Of a stretch of 64,000 nt of DNA, positions 11,648 through 24,168 are shown piece by piece (the first letter of the stretch is position 1; the number at the start of each line of letters is the position of its first letter). Under the pieces are notes generated by a model. It ran no database searches and was not told where the DNA came from. It saw only the letters and a list, made by a program, of their open reading frames with translations. The stretch comes from Morinoia aosen (lineage: Eukaryota > Arthropoda > Malacostraca > Amphipoda > Talitridae): positions 83,135,130 to 83,199,129 of the forward strand of contig CM059567.1 in the NCBI GenBank assembly GCA_030386875.1. The letters run 5' to 3'. The translations under genes and the position numbers were made by a program.

Positions 11648-12608
11648 TTTACCTTTTCCGTGTCTTCTTCGATGACAGGAATTTGGGTTAAATCTCCCGA
11701 GTGAGTTCGATTTTTTCCGCGGGATTGCCCCGTGAGGTCATTTTTTCAACACTTTTGATTTCTTGCATGCCTGCATTCGCGTACCCGCAGGTTTGAACCA
11801 AGCTCCTATTTTGATATTTGCACAGTCCAAAGGTAACCATTCAATGGTCGCCTTTTCTTCGTCACGTTCTGAAAAATCTTAGGCACCTAGATGGAATGAG
11901 CCCGATGATGTTCATCGGTTGATCGCCCTTTCCGGAAGCACATATGTCGAGTGAATGAATGTCTTTGGCAATGATCGCGCAGGTTATCTCAGCTTGCGCC
12001 CTATGATGAGATCTTGGTGTTGGGCGCATCTTTCCCATGCGAGTGTACCCCGCTGGGTACATTCGGTGCTGATATTTTTCGATGGACGATTCACGTCGAG
12101 CCTCGGAAATGAGCTCTTCCACTGTTATGATGCGCATGCAAGAGTGACAGCTGTAAGCAGCTGCCTGCTGTTCAATGGTCTCAAGATTTTGGAAACTACA
12201 GCCCTCCGAAAGTGTAGTCATTTGCGGCTGTGAACGTTCTTTTTGTTCACGGGAGTAGCGTGAGGCTGGGAGATGAAGCTCAGTTGTAGGTAACAGTTTT
12301 CCGAGCAAATCGACCGTGATCGTGAATTTCGATGAATGCATCGCACACTGATTGAATGAATCATCGTGAGCTGGTGTGCAGGCACCTGCTCAAAGTGAGC
12401 ATTTGTTCCAATCCAGAGCTGTTTGACGACGTTCCCTGCAATTGGAAGGTGTGACTTTGTTTTTTTCGCGCAATTTAGGACGTGGACTACAATCGATGAT
12501 ACTGTTAGTTGAGCGTCGAGCATACTAAAGCGGCGACATCATCGAGTATTGTTTTACTTGAAGATAAGTTGGTCAAATACGAATTCGTTCGACATGGCAA
12601 TCTTTCTC

Positions 12609-12728
12609 GCCAACGGCCATACCACGTTGAATGCACCGCTTCTCGTCCGATCAGCGAAGTTAAGCAACGTTGGGTCTGGTTAGTACTTGGATGGGTGACC
12701 GCCTGGGAACACCAGATGCTGTTGGCTT
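12609..12728 (+). rRNA. 5S rRNA: 5S ribosomal RNA, copy 12
   Basis: Consensus gene, duplicate of copy 10 at an offset of 2,167 bp; single-GTTC flank. Confidence 0.97.
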
Positions 12729-13689
12729 TTTACCTTTTCCGTGTCTTCTTCGATGACAGGAATTTGGGTCAAATCTCCCGAGTGAATTCGATTTTTTCCG
12801 CGGGATTGTCCCGTGAGGTCATTTTTTCAACACTTTTGATTTCTTGCATGCTTGCATTCGCGTACATGCAGGTTGGAACCAAGCTCCTATTTTGATATTT
12901 TCACAGTCCAAAGGTCACCATTAAATGGTCGCCTTTTCTTCGTCAAGTTCTGGAAAATCTTAGGCATCTAGAAGGAATGAGCCCGATGATGTTCATCGAT
13001 TGATCGCCCTTTCCGGAAGCACATATGTCGAGTGAATGAATATCTTTATCAATGATTGCGCAGGTTATCTCAGCTTGCGCCCTATGATATCTTGGTGTTG
13101 GGCGCATCTTTTCCATGCGAGTGTACTCCGCTGAGTACATTCGGTGCTGATATTTTTCGATGGACGATTCACGTAGAGCCTTGGAAATGAGCTCTTCCAC
13201 TGTTATGATACGCATGCAAGAGTGACAGCTGTGAGCAACTGCCTGCTGTTCAATGGTCTCAAGATTTTGGAAACTACAGCCCTCCGAAAGTGTAGTCATT
13301 TGCGGCTGTGAACGTTCTTTTTGTTTACGGGAGTAGCGTGAGGCTGGGATATGAAGCTCAGTTGTAGTTAACAGTTTTCCGAGCAAATCGATCGTGATCG
13401 TGAATTTCGATGAATGCATCGCACACTGATTTAATGAATCATCGTGAGCGGGTGAGCAGGCTCCTGCTCAAAGTGAGCATTTGTTCCAATCCAGAGCTGT
13501 TTGACGACGTTCCCTGCAATTGGAAGGTGTGACTTTGTTTTTTCGCGCAATTTAGGACGTGGACTACAACCGATGATACTGTTAGTTGAGCGTCGAGCAT
13601 AGTGAAGCGGCGACATCATCGAGTATTGTTTTACTTGAAGATAAGTTGGTCAAATACGAATTCGTTCGTTCGACATGGCAATCTTCCTC

Positions 13690-13809
13690 GCCAACGGCCA
13701 TACCACGTTGAATGCACCGCTTCTCGTCCGATCAGCGAAGTTAAGCAACGTTGGGTCTGGTTAGTACTTGGATGGGTGACCGCCTGCGAACACCAGATGC
13801 TGTTGGCTT
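13690..13809 (+). rRNA. 5S rRNA: 5S ribosomal RNA, copy 13 (variant)
   Basis: Full-length gene with G98C (CCTGCGAAC for CCTGGGAAC), at the 3' edge of the box C region bound by TFIIIA. Transcription could be weakened; this is an inference. Confidence 0.95.
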
Positions 13810-14768
13810 TTTACCTTTTCCGTGTCTTCTTCGATGACAGTAATTTGGGTCAAATCTCCCGAGTGAGTTCGATTTTTTCCGCGGGATTGTCCCGTGAGGT
13901 CATTTTTTCAACACTTTTGATTTCTTGCATGCTTGCATTCGCGTACCCGCAGGTTGGAACCAAGCTCCTATTTTGATATTTGCACAGTCCAAAGGTCACC
14001 ATTAAATGGTCGCCTTTTCTTCGTCACGTTCTGGAAAATCTTAGGCATCTAGATGGAATGAGCCCGATGATGTTCATCGATTGATCGCCCTTTCCGGAAG
14101 CACATATGTCGAGTGAATGAATATCTTTGGCAATGATCGCGCAGGTTATCTCAGCTTGCGCCCTCTGATGAGATCTTGGTGTTGGGCGCATCTTTTCCAT
14201 GCGAGTGTACTCCGCTGAGTACATTCGGTGCTGATATTTTTCGATGGACGATTCACGTCGAGCCTCGGAAATGAGCTCTTCGACTGTTATGATGCGCAAG
14301 CAAGAGTGACAGCTGTGTGCAGCTGCCGCTGTTCAATGGTCTCAAGATTTTGGAAACTACAGCCCTCCGAAAGTGTAGTCATTTGCGGCTGTGAACGTTC
14401 TTTTTGTTTACGGGAGTAGCGTGAGGCTGGGAGATGAAGCTCAGTTGTAGGTAACAGTTTTCCGAGCAAATCGATCGTGATCGTGAATTTCGATGAATGC
14501 ATCGCACACTGATTGAATGAATCATCGTGAGCTGTGTGCAGGCACCTGCTCAAAGTGAGCATTTGTTCCAATCCAGAGCTGTTTGACGACGTTCCCTGCA
14601 ATTGGAAGGTGTGACTTTTTTTTGCGCAATTTAGGACGTGGTTTACAATCGATGATACTGTTAGTTGAGCGTCGAGCATAGTGAAGCGGCGACATCCTCG
14701 AGTATTGTTTTACTTGAAGATAAGTTGGTCAAATACGAATTCGTTCGTTCGACATGGCAATCTTCCTC

Positions 14769-14888
14769 GCCAACGGCCATACCACGTTGAATGCACCGCT
14801 TCTCGTCCGATCAGCGAAGTTAAGCAACGTTGGGTCTGGTTAGTACTTGGATGGGTGACCGCCTGGGAACACCAGATGCTGTTGGCTT
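14769..14888 (+). rRNA. 5S rRNA: 5S ribosomal RNA, copy 14
   Basis: Consensus gene. Its upstream spacer shares a shortened poly-T tract and a GGTTTACAATC variant with copy 19, 5,418 bp downstream. Confidence 0.97.
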
Positions 14889-15853
14889 TTTACCTTTTCC
14901 GTGTCTTCTTCGATGACAGGAATTTGGGTCAATTCTCCCGAGTGAATTCGATTTTTTCCGCGGGATTGTCCCGTGAGGTCATTTTTTTCAACACTTTTGA
15001 TTTCTTGCATGCTTGCATTCGCGTACCCGCAGGTTGGAACCAAGCTCCTATTTTGATATTTGCACAGTCCAAAGGTCACCATTAAATGGTCGCCTTTTCT
15101 TCGTCACGTTCTGGAAAATCTTAGGCATCTAGATGGAATGAGCCCGATGATGTTCATCGATTGATCGCCCTTTCCGGAAGCACATATGTCGAGTGAATGA
15201 ATATCTTTGGCAATGATCGCGCAGGTTATCTCAGCTTGCGCCCTCTGATGAGATCTTGGTGTTGGGCGCATCTTTTCCATGCGAGTGTACTCCGCTGAGT
15301 ACATTCGGTGCTGATATTTTTCGATGGACGATTCACGTCGAGCCTCGGAAATGAGCTCTTCGACTGTTTGATGCGCATGCAAGAGTGACAGCTGTGAGCA
15401 GCTGCCGCTGTTCAATGGTCTCAAGATTTTGGAAACTACAGCCCTCCGAAAGTGTAGTCATTTGCGGCTGTGAACGTTCTTTTTGTTTACGGGAGTAGCG
15501 TGAGGCTGGGAGATGAAGCTCAGTTGTAGGTAACAGTTTTCCGAGCAAATCGATCGTGATCGTGAATTTCGATGAATGCATCGCACACTGATTGAATGAA
15601 TCATCGTGAGCTGGTGTGCAGGCTCCTGCTCAAAGTGAGCATTTGTTCCAATCCAGAGCTGTTTGACGACGTTCCCTGCAATTGGAAGGTGTGACTTTGT
15701 TTTTTTTCGCGCAATTTAGGACGTGAACTACAATCGATAATACTGTTAGTTGAGCGTCGAGCATAGTGAGGCGGCGACATCATCGAGTATTGTTTTACTT
15801 GAAGATAAGTTGGTCAAATACGAATTCGTTCGTTCGACATGGCAATCTTCCTC

Positions 15854-15973
15854 GCCAACGGCCATACCACGTTGAATGCACCGCTTCTCGTCCGATCAGC
15901 GAAGTTAAGCAACGTTGGGTCTGGTTAGTACTTGGATGGGTGACCGCCTGGGAACACCAGATGCTGTTGGCTT
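15854..15973 (+). rRNA. 5S rRNA: 5S ribosomal RNA, copy 15
   Basis: Consensus gene with normal flank and T5 terminator. Confidence 0.97.
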
Positions 15974-16940
15974 TTTACCTTTTCCGTGTCTTCTTCGATG
16001 ACAGGAATTTGGGTCAAATCTCCCGAGTGAATTCGATTTTTTCTGCGGGATTGTCCCGTGAGGTAATTTTTTTCAACGCTTTAGATTCCTTGCTTGCCTG
16101 TATTCGCGTACCCGCAGGTTGGAACCAAGCTCCTATTTTGATATTTGCACAGTCCAAAGGTCATCATTAAATGGTCGCCTTTTCTTCGTCACGTTCTGGA
16201 AAATCTTAGGCATCTAGATGGAATGAGCCCAATGATGTTCATCGATTGATCGCCCTTGCCGGAAGCACATATGTCGAGTGAATGAATATCTTTGGCAATG
16301 ATCGCGCAGGTTATCTTAGCTAGCGCCTTCTGATGAGATCTTGGTGTTGGGCGCATCTTTTCCATGCGAGTGTACTCCGCTGAGTACATTCGGTGCTGAT
16401 ATTTTTCGATGGACGATTCACGTCGAGCCTCGGAAATGAGCTCTTCGACTGTTATGATGCGCATGCAAGAGTGACAGCTGTGAGCAGCTGCCTGCTGTTC
16501 AATGGTCTCAAGATTTTGGAAACTACAGCCCTCCGAAAGTGTAGTCATTTGCGGCTGTGAACGTTCTTTTTGTTTACGGGAGTAGCGTGAGGCTGGGAGA
16601 TGAAGCTCAGTTGTAGGTAACAGTTTTCCGAGAAAATCGATCGTGATGGTGAATTTCGATGAATGCATCGCACACTGATTGAATGAATCATCGTGAGCTG
16701 GTGTGCAGGCTCCTGCTCAAAGTGAGCATTTGTTCCAATCCAGAGCTGTTTGACGACGTTCCCTGCAATTGGAAGGTGTGACTTTTTTTTTTTTCGCGCA
16801 ATTTAGGACGTGGACTACAATCGATAATACTGTTAGTTGAGCGTCGAGCATAGTGAAGCGGCGACATCATCGAGTATTGTTTTACTTGAAGATAAGTTGG
16901 TCAAATACGAATTCGTTCGTTCGACATGGCAGTCTTCCTC

Positions 16941-17060
16941 GCCAACGGCCATACCACGTTGAATGCACCGCTTCTCGTCGGATCAGCGAAGTTAAGCAAC
17001 GTTGGGTCTGGTTAGTACTTGGATGGGTGACCGCCTGGGAACACCAGATGCTGTTAGCTT
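16941..17060 (+). rRNA. 5S rRNA: 5S ribosomal RNA, copy 16 (variant)
   Basis: Carries the same C40G and G116A pair as copy 2, so the two share a recent ancestor. G116A removes one helix I pair. Confidence 0.93.
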
Positions 17061-18022
17061 TTTACCTTTTCCGTGTCTTCTTCGATGACAGGAATTTGGG
17101 TTAAATCTCCCGAGTGAATTCGATTTTTTCCGCCGGATTGTCCCGTGAGGTCATTTTTTTCAACACTTTTGATTTCTTGCATGCCTGCATTCGCGTACCC
17201 GCAGGTTTGAACCAAGCTCCTATTTTGATATTTGCACAGTCCAAAGGTAACCATTCAATGGTCGCCTTTTCTTCGTCACGTTCTGAAAAATCTTAGGCAC
17301 CTAGATGGAATGAGCCCGATGATGTTCATCGATTGATCGCCCTTTCCGGAAGCACATATGTCGAGTGAATGAATGTCTTTGGCAATGATTGCGCAGGTTA
17401 TCTCAGCTTGCGCCCTCTGATGAGATCTTGGTGTTGGGCGCATCTTTTCCATGCGAGTGTACTCCGCTGAGTACATTCGGTGCTGAAATTTTTCGATGGA
17501 CGATTCACGTCGAGCCTCGGAAATGAGCTCTTCCACTGTTATGATGCGCATGCAAGAGTGACAGCTGTTAGCAGCTGCCTGCTGTTCAATGGTCTCAAGA
17601 TTTTGGAAACTACAGCCCTCCGAAAGTGTAGTCATTTGCGGCTGTGAACGTTCTTTTTGTTTACGGGAGTAGCGTGAGGCTGGGAGATGAAGCTCAGTTG
17701 TAGGTAACAGTTTTCCGAGCAAATCGACCGTGATCGTGAATTTCGATGAATGCATCGCACACTGATTGAATGAATCATCGTGAGCGGGTGAGCAGGCTCC
17801 TGCTCAAAGTGAGCATTTGTTCCAATCCAGAGCTGTTTGACGACGTTCCCTGCAATTGGAAGGTGTGACTTTGTTTTTTTCGCGCAATTTAGGACGTGGA
17901 CTACAATCGATGATACTGTTAGTTGAGCGTCGAGCATACTGAAGCGGCGACATCATCGAGTATTGTTTTACTTGAAGATAAGTTGGTCAAATACGAATTC
18001 GTTCGACATGGCAATCTTTCTC

Positions 18023-18142
18023 GCCAACGGCCATACCACGTTGAATGCACCGCTTCTCGTCCGATCAGCGAAGTTAAGCAACGTTGGGTCTGGTTAGTAC
18101 TTGGATGGGTGACCGCCTGGGAACACCAGATGCTGTTGGCTT
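18023..18142 (+). rRNA. 5S rRNA: 5S ribosomal RNA, copy 17
   Basis: Consensus gene, counterpart of copy 3 at +15,160 bp, with the same single-GTTC flank. Confidence 0.97.
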
Positions 18143-19106
18143 TTTACCTTTTCCGTGTCTTCTTCGATGACAGGAATTTGGGTCAAATCTCCCGAGTGAG
18201 TTCGATTTTTTCCGCGGGATTGTCCCGTGAGGTCATTTTTTCAACACTTTTGATTTCTTGCATGCTTGCATTCGCGTACCCGCAGGTTGGAACCAAGCTC
18301 CTATTTCGATATTTGCACAGTCCAAAGGTCACCATTAAATGGTCGCCTTTTCTTCGTCACGTGCTGGAAAATCTTAGGCATCTAGATGGAATGAGCCCGA
18401 TGATGTTCATCGATTTATCGCCCTTTCCGGAAGCACATATGTCGAGTGAATGAATATCTTTGGCAATGATCGCGCAGGTTATCTCAGCTTGCGCCCTATG
18501 ATGAGATCTTGGTGTTGGGCGCATCTTTTCCATGCGAGTGTACTCCGCTGAGTACATTAGGTGCTGATATTTTTCGATGGACGATTCACGTCGAGCCTCG
18601 GAAATGAGCTCTTCGACTGTTTGATGCGCATGCAAGAGTGACAGCTGTGAGCAGCTGCCGCTGTTCAATGGTCTCAAGATTTTGGAAACTACAGCCCTCC
18701 GAAAGTGTAGTCATTTGCGGCTGTGAACGTTCTTTTTGTTTACGGGAGTAGCGTGAGGCTGGGAGATGAAGCTCAGTTGAAGGTAACAGTTTTCCGAGTA
18801 AATCGATCGTGATCGTGAATTTCGATGAATGCATCGCACACTGATTGAATGAATCATCGTGAGCTGGTGTGCAGGCTCCTGCTCAAAGTGAGCATTTGTT
18901 CCAATCCAGAGCTGTTTGACGACGTTCCCTGCAATTGGAAGGTGTGACTTTGTTTTTTTTCGCGCAATTTAGGACGTGGACTACAATCGATAATACTGTT
19001 AGTTGAGCGTCGAGCATAGTGAAGCGGCGACATCATCGAGTATTGTTTTACTTGAAGATAAGTTGGTCAAATACGAATTCGTTCCTTCGACATGGCAATC
19101 ATCCTC

Positions 19107-19226
19107 GCCAACGGCCATACCACGTTGAATGCACCGCTTCTCGTCCGATCAGCGAAGTTAAGCAACGTTGGGTCTGGTTAGTACTTGGATGGGTGACCGC
19201 CTGGGAACACCAGATGCTGTTGGCTT
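19107..19226 (+). rRNA. 5S rRNA: 5S ribosomal RNA, copy 18
   Basis: Consensus gene, counterpart of copy 4 at +15,160 bp, with the same GTTCCTTC flank. Confidence 0.97.
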
Positions 19227-20186
19227 TTTACCTTTTCCGTGTCTTCTTCGATGACAGGAATTTGGGTCAAATCTCCCGAGTGAGTTCGATTTTTTCCGCC
19301 GGATTGTCCCGTGAGGTCATTTTTTCAACACTTTTGATTTCTTGCATGCCTGCATTCGCGTACCCGCAGGTTGGAACCAAGCTCCTATTTTGATATTTGC
19401 ACAGTCCAAAGGTCACCTTTAAATGGTCGCCTTTTCTTCGTCACGTTCTGGAAAATCTCAGGCATCTAGATGGAATGAGCCCGATGATGTTCATCGATTG
19501 ATCGCTTTTTCCGGAAGCACATATGTCGAGTGAATGAATATCTTTGGCAATGATCGCGCAGGTTATCTCAGCTTGCGCCCTATGATGAGATCTTGGTGTT
19601 GGGCGCATCTTTTCCATGCGAGTGTACTCCGCTGAGTACATTCGGTGCTGATATTTTTCGATGGACGATTCACGTCGAGCCTCGGAAATGAGCTCTTCGA
19701 CTGTTATGATACGCATGCAAGAGTGACAGCTGTGAGCAGCTGCCTGCTGTTCAATGGTCTCAAGATTTTGGAAACTACAGCCCTCCGAAAGTGTAGTCAT
19801 TTGCGGCTGTGAACGTTCTTTTTGTTTACGGGAGTAGCGTGAGGCTGGGAGATGAAGCTCAGTTGTAGGTAACAGTTTTCCGAGCAAATCGATCGTGATC
19901 GTGAATTTCGATGAATGCATCGCACACTGATTGAATGAATCATCGTGAGCTGTGTGCAGGCACCTGCTCAAAGTGAGCATTTGTTCCAATCCAGAGCTGT
20001 TTGACGACGTTCCCTGCAATTGGAAGGTGTGACTTTTTTTTGCGCAATTTAGGACGTGGTTTACAATCGATGATACTGTTAGTTGAGCGTCGAGCATAGT
20101 GAAGCGGCGACATCCTCGAGTATTGTTTTACTTGAAGATAAGTTGGTCAAATACGAATTCGTTCGTTCGACATGGCAATCTTCCTC

Positions 20187-20306
20187 GCCAACGGCCATAC
20201 CACGTTGAATGCACCGCTTCTCGTCCGATCAGCGAAGTTAAGCAACGTTGGGTCTGGTTAGTACTTGGATGGGTGACCGCCTGGGAACACCAGATGCTGT
20301 TGGCTT
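20187..20306 (+). rRNA. 5S rRNA: 5S ribosomal RNA, copy 19
   Basis: Consensus gene. The upstream spacer resembles that of copy 14. Confidence 0.97.
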
Positions 20307-21268
20307 TTTACCTTTTCCGTGTCTTCTTCGATGACAGGAATTTGGGTCAATTCTCCCGAGTGAATTCGATTTTTTCCGCGGGATTGTCCCGTGAGGTCAT
20401 TTTTTTCAACACTTTTGATTCCTTGCTTGCCTGAATTTGCGTATCCGCAGGCTGGAACCTAGCTCCCATTTTGATGTTTGCACATTCCAAAGGTCACCAT
20501 TCAATCGTCGCCTTTTCTTCGTCACGTTCTGGAAAATCTTAGGCATCTAGATGGAATGAGCCCGATGATGTTCATCGATTGATCGCCTTTTCCGGAAGCA
20601 CATCTGTCTAGTGAATGAATATCTTTGGCAATGATTGCGCAGGTTATCTCAGCTTGCGCCCTATGATGAGATCTTGGTGTTCGGCGCATCTTTTCCATGC
20701 GAGTGTACTCCGCTGAGTACATTCGGTGCTGATATTTTTCGATGGACGATTCACGTCGAGCCTCTGAAATGAGCTCTTCCACTGTTATGATGCGCATGCA
20801 AGAGTGACGGCTGTAAGCAGCTGCCTGCTGTTCAATGGTCTCAAGATTTTGGAAACTACAGCCCTCCGATAGTGTAGTCATTTGCGGCTGTGAACGTTCT
20901 TTTTGTTCACGGGAGTAGCGTGAGCCTGGGAGATGAAGCTCAGTTGTAGTTAACAGTTTTCCGAGCAAATCGATCGTGATCGTGAATTTCGATGAATGCA
21001 TCGCAGACTGATTTAATGAATCATCGTGAGCGGGTGAGCAGGCTCCTGCTCAAAGTGAACATTTGTTCCAATCCATAGCTGTTTGACGACGTTCCCTGAA
21101 ATTGGAAGGTGTGACTTTTTTTTGCGCAATTTAGGACGTGGACTACAATCGATAATACTGTTAGTTGAGCGTCGAGCATAGTGAAGCGGCGACATCCTCG
21201 AGTATTGTTTTACTTGAATATAAGTTGGTCAAATACGAATTCGTTCGTTCGACATGGCAATCTTCCTC

Positions 21269-21388
21269 GCCAACGGCCATACCACGTTGAATGCACCGCT
21301 TCTCGTCCGATCAGCGAAGTTAAGCAACGTTGGGTCTGGTTAGTACTTGGATGGGTGACCGCCTGGGAACACCAGATGCTGTTGGCAT
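21269..21388 (+). rRNA. 5S rRNA: 5S ribosomal RNA, copy 20 (variant)
   Basis: T119A at the 3' end (GGCATTTTACC), so the terminator is T4 set one base later. Helix I is intact. The same end form occurs in copy 25. Confidence 0.95.
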
Positions 21389-22349
21389 TTTACCTTTTCC
21401 GTTTCTTCTTCGATGACAGGAATTTGGGTCAATTCTCCCGAGTGAATTCGATTTTTTCCGCGGGATTGTCCAGTGAGGTCATTTTTTTCAACACTTTTGA
21501 TTCCTTGCTTGCCTGCATTCGCGTATCCCCAGGTTGGAACCAAGCTCCCATTTTGATGTTTGCACATTCCAAAGGTCACCATTCAATCGTCGCCTTTTCA
21601 TCGTCACGTTCTGGAAAATCTTAGGCATCTAGATGGATTGAGCCCGATGATGTTCATCGATTGATCGCCCTTTCCGGAAGCACATCTGTGTAGTGAATGA
21701 ATATCTTTGGCAATGATTGCGCAGGTTATCTCAGCATGCGCCCTATGATGAGATCTTGGTGTTGGGCGCATCTTTCCCATGCGAGTGTACTCCGCTGAGT
21801 ACATTCGGTGCTGATATTTTTCGATGGACGATTCACGTCGAGCCTCGGAAATGAGCTCTTCCACTGTTATGATGCGCATGCAAGAGTGACAGCTGTAAGC
21901 AGCTGCCTGCTGTTCAATGGTCTCAAGATTTTGGAAACTACAGCCCTCCGATAGTGTAGTCATTTGCGGCTGTGAACGTTCTTTTTGTTCACGGGAGTAG
22001 CGTGAGGCTGGGAGATGAAGCTCAGTTGTAGTTAACAGTTTTCCGAGCAAATCGATCGTGATCGTGAATTTCGATGAGTGCATCGCACACTGATTTAATG
22101 AATCATCGTGAGCGGGTGAGCAGGCTCCTGCTCAAATTGAGCATTTGTTCCATCCAGAGCTGTTTGACGACGTTCCCTGCAATTGGAAGGTGTGACTTTT
22201 TTTTGCGCAATTTAGGACGTGGACTACAATCGATGATACTGTTAGTTGAGCGTCGAGCATAGTGAAGCGGCGACATTCTCGAGTATTGTTTTACTTGAAT
22301 ATAAGTTGGTCAAATACGAATTCGTTCGTTCGACATGGCAATCTTCCTC

Positions 22350-22469
22350 GCCAACGGTCATACCACGTTGAATGCACCGCTTCTCGTCCGATCAGCGAAG
22401 TTAAGCAACGTTGGGTCTGGTTAGTACTTGGATGGGTGACCGCCTGGGAACACCAGATGCTGTTGGCTT
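22350..22469 (+). rRNA. 5S rRNA: 5S ribosomal RNA, copy 21 (variant)
   Basis: Full-length gene with C9T (ACGGTCAT for ACGGCCAT) next to helix I. Otherwise consensus. Confidence 0.95.
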
Positions 22470-23436
22470 TTTACCTTTTCCGTTTCTTCTTCGATGACAG
22501 GAATTTGGGTCAATTCTCCCGAGTGAATTCGATTTTTTCCGCGGGATTGTCCAGTGAGGTCATTTTTTTCAACACTTTTGATTCCTTGCTTGCCTGCATT
22601 CGCGTATCCCCAGGTTGGAACCAAGCTCCCATTTTGATGTTTGCACATTCCAAAGGTCACCATTCAATCGTCGCCTTTTCTTGTCACGTTCTGGAAAATA
22701 TTAGGCATCTAGATGGAATGAGCCCGATGATGTTCATCGATTGATCGCCCTTTCCGGAAGCACATTTGTGTAGTGAATGAATATCTTTGGCAATGATTGC
22801 GCAGGTTATCTCAGCATGCGCCCTATGATGAGATCTTGGTGTTGGGCGCATCTTTTCCATGCGAGTGTACTCCGCTGAGTACATTCGGTGCTGATATTTT
22901 TCGATGGACGATTCACGTCGAGCCTCGGAAATGAGCTCTTCCACTGTTATGATGCGCATGCAAGAGTGACAGCTGTAAGCAGCTGCCTGCTGTTCAATGG
23001 TCTCAAGATTTTGGAAACTACAGCCCTCCGATAGTGTAGTCATTTGCGGCTGTGAACGTTCTTTTTGTTCACGGGAGTAGCGTGAGGCTGGGAGATGAAG
23101 CTCAGTTGTAGTTAACAGTTTTCCGAGCAAACCGATCGTGATCGTGAATTTCGATGAATGCATCGCACCCTGATTTAATGAATCATCGTGAGCGGGTGAG
23201 CAGGCTCCTGCTCAAAGTGAGCATTTGTTCATATCCAGAGCTGTTTGACGACGTTCCCTGCAATTGGCAGGTGTGACTTTTGTTTTTTTTGCGCAATTTA
23301 GGACGTGGACTACAATCGATGATACTGTTAGTTGAGCGTCGAGCATAGTGAAGCGGCGACATCCTCGAGTATTGTTTTTTTACTTGAATATAAGTTGGTC
23401 AAATACGAATTCGTTCGTTCGACATGGCAATCTTCC

Positions 23437-23556
23437 GCCAACGGCCATACCACGTTGAATGCACCGCTTCTCGTCCGATCAGCGAAGTTAAGCAACGTTG
23501 GGTCTGGTTAGTTCTTGGATGGGTGACCGCCTGGGAACACCAGATGCTGTTGGCTT
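23437..23556 (+). rRNA. 5S rRNA: 5S ribosomal RNA, copy 22 (variant)
   Basis: Full-length gene with A77T (TTAGTTCTTGG for TTAGTACTTGG), just before box C. It is the last gene before the retrotransposon, which begins 612 bp past its end. The flank is 3 bp shorter than usual. Confidence 0.95.
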
Positions 23557-24168
23557 TTTACCTTTTCCGTGTCTTCTTCGATGACAGGAATTTGGGTCAA
23601 TTCTCCCGAGTGAATTCGATTTTTTGCGGGATTGTCCAGTGAGGTCATTTTTTTCAACACTTTTGATTCCTTGCTTGCCTGCATTCGCGTATCCCCAGGT
23701 TGGAACCAAGCTCCCATTTTGATGTTTGCACATTCCAAAGGTCACCATTCAATCGTCGCCTTTTCTTCGTCACGTTCTGGAAAATATTAGGCATCTAGAT
23801 GGAATGAGCCCGATGATGTTCATCGATTGATCGCCCTTTCCGGTAGCACATCTGTGTAGTGAATGAATATCTTTGGCAATGATTGCGCAGGTTATCTCAG
23901 CATGCGCCCTATGATGAGATCTTGGTGTTGGGCGCATCTTTTCCATGCGAGTGTACTCCGCTGAGTACATTCGGTTCTGAAATTTTTCGATGGACGATTC
24001 ACGTCGAGCCTCGGAAATGAGCTCTTCCAATGTTATGATGCGCATGCAAGAGTGACAGCTGTAAGCAGCTGCCTGCTGTTCAATGGTCTGAAGATTTCGG
24101 AAACTACAGCCCTCCGATAGTGTAGTCATTTGCGGCTGTGAACGTTCTTTTTGTTCACGGGAGTAGCG
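23557..24168 (+). repeat. 5S spacer, left part of the interrupted unit
   Basis: Proximal 612 bp of the spacer after copy 22, ending in GGGAGTAGCG where the retrotransposon begins. Removing the element and one target duplication restores a normal unit of 1,080 bp to copy 23. No gene. Confidence 0.93.
24165..24168. repeat. target-site duplication, left copy (AGCG)
   Basis: AGCG directly before the left LTR is repeated directly after the right LTR. Uninterrupted spacers read GAGTAGCGTGAGGCTG here, so four target bases were duplicated, within the 4-6 bp usual for Ty3/gypsy integrases. Confidence 0.88.

Larger units (their letters stand above)
8567..12900 (+). repeat. two-unit tandem duplication (2,167-bp period)
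   Basis: 8567-10733 and 10734-12900 are nearly identical, each with two 5S units of 1,086 and 1,081 bp; identity runs on to about 12942. Copies 9/11 and 10/12 correspond. I saw only a few differences, for example near 8886/11053 and 11918. Confidence 0.85.
1..24168 (+). repeat. 5S rDNA tandem array, left block (22 genes)
   Basis: Head-to-tail units of 1,079-1,087 bp, each one 120-nt 5S gene plus about 965 bp of spacer. Gene starts are at 698, 1781, 2863, 3947, 5028, 6111, 7194, 8275, 9361, 10442, 11528, 12609, 13690, 14769, 15854, 16941, 18023, 19107, 20187, 21269, 22350 and 23437. The spacer holds the 3' T-run, a short GC hairpin about 70 bp past the gene flanked by two T6 runs, a variable poly-T tract about 150 bp before the next gene, and a conserved block just before each gene. 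I recognise no tRNA, snRNA, spliced-leader or histone gene in it. Indels between units are often not multiples of three, so the spacer is not under coding constraint. Confidence 0.97.
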
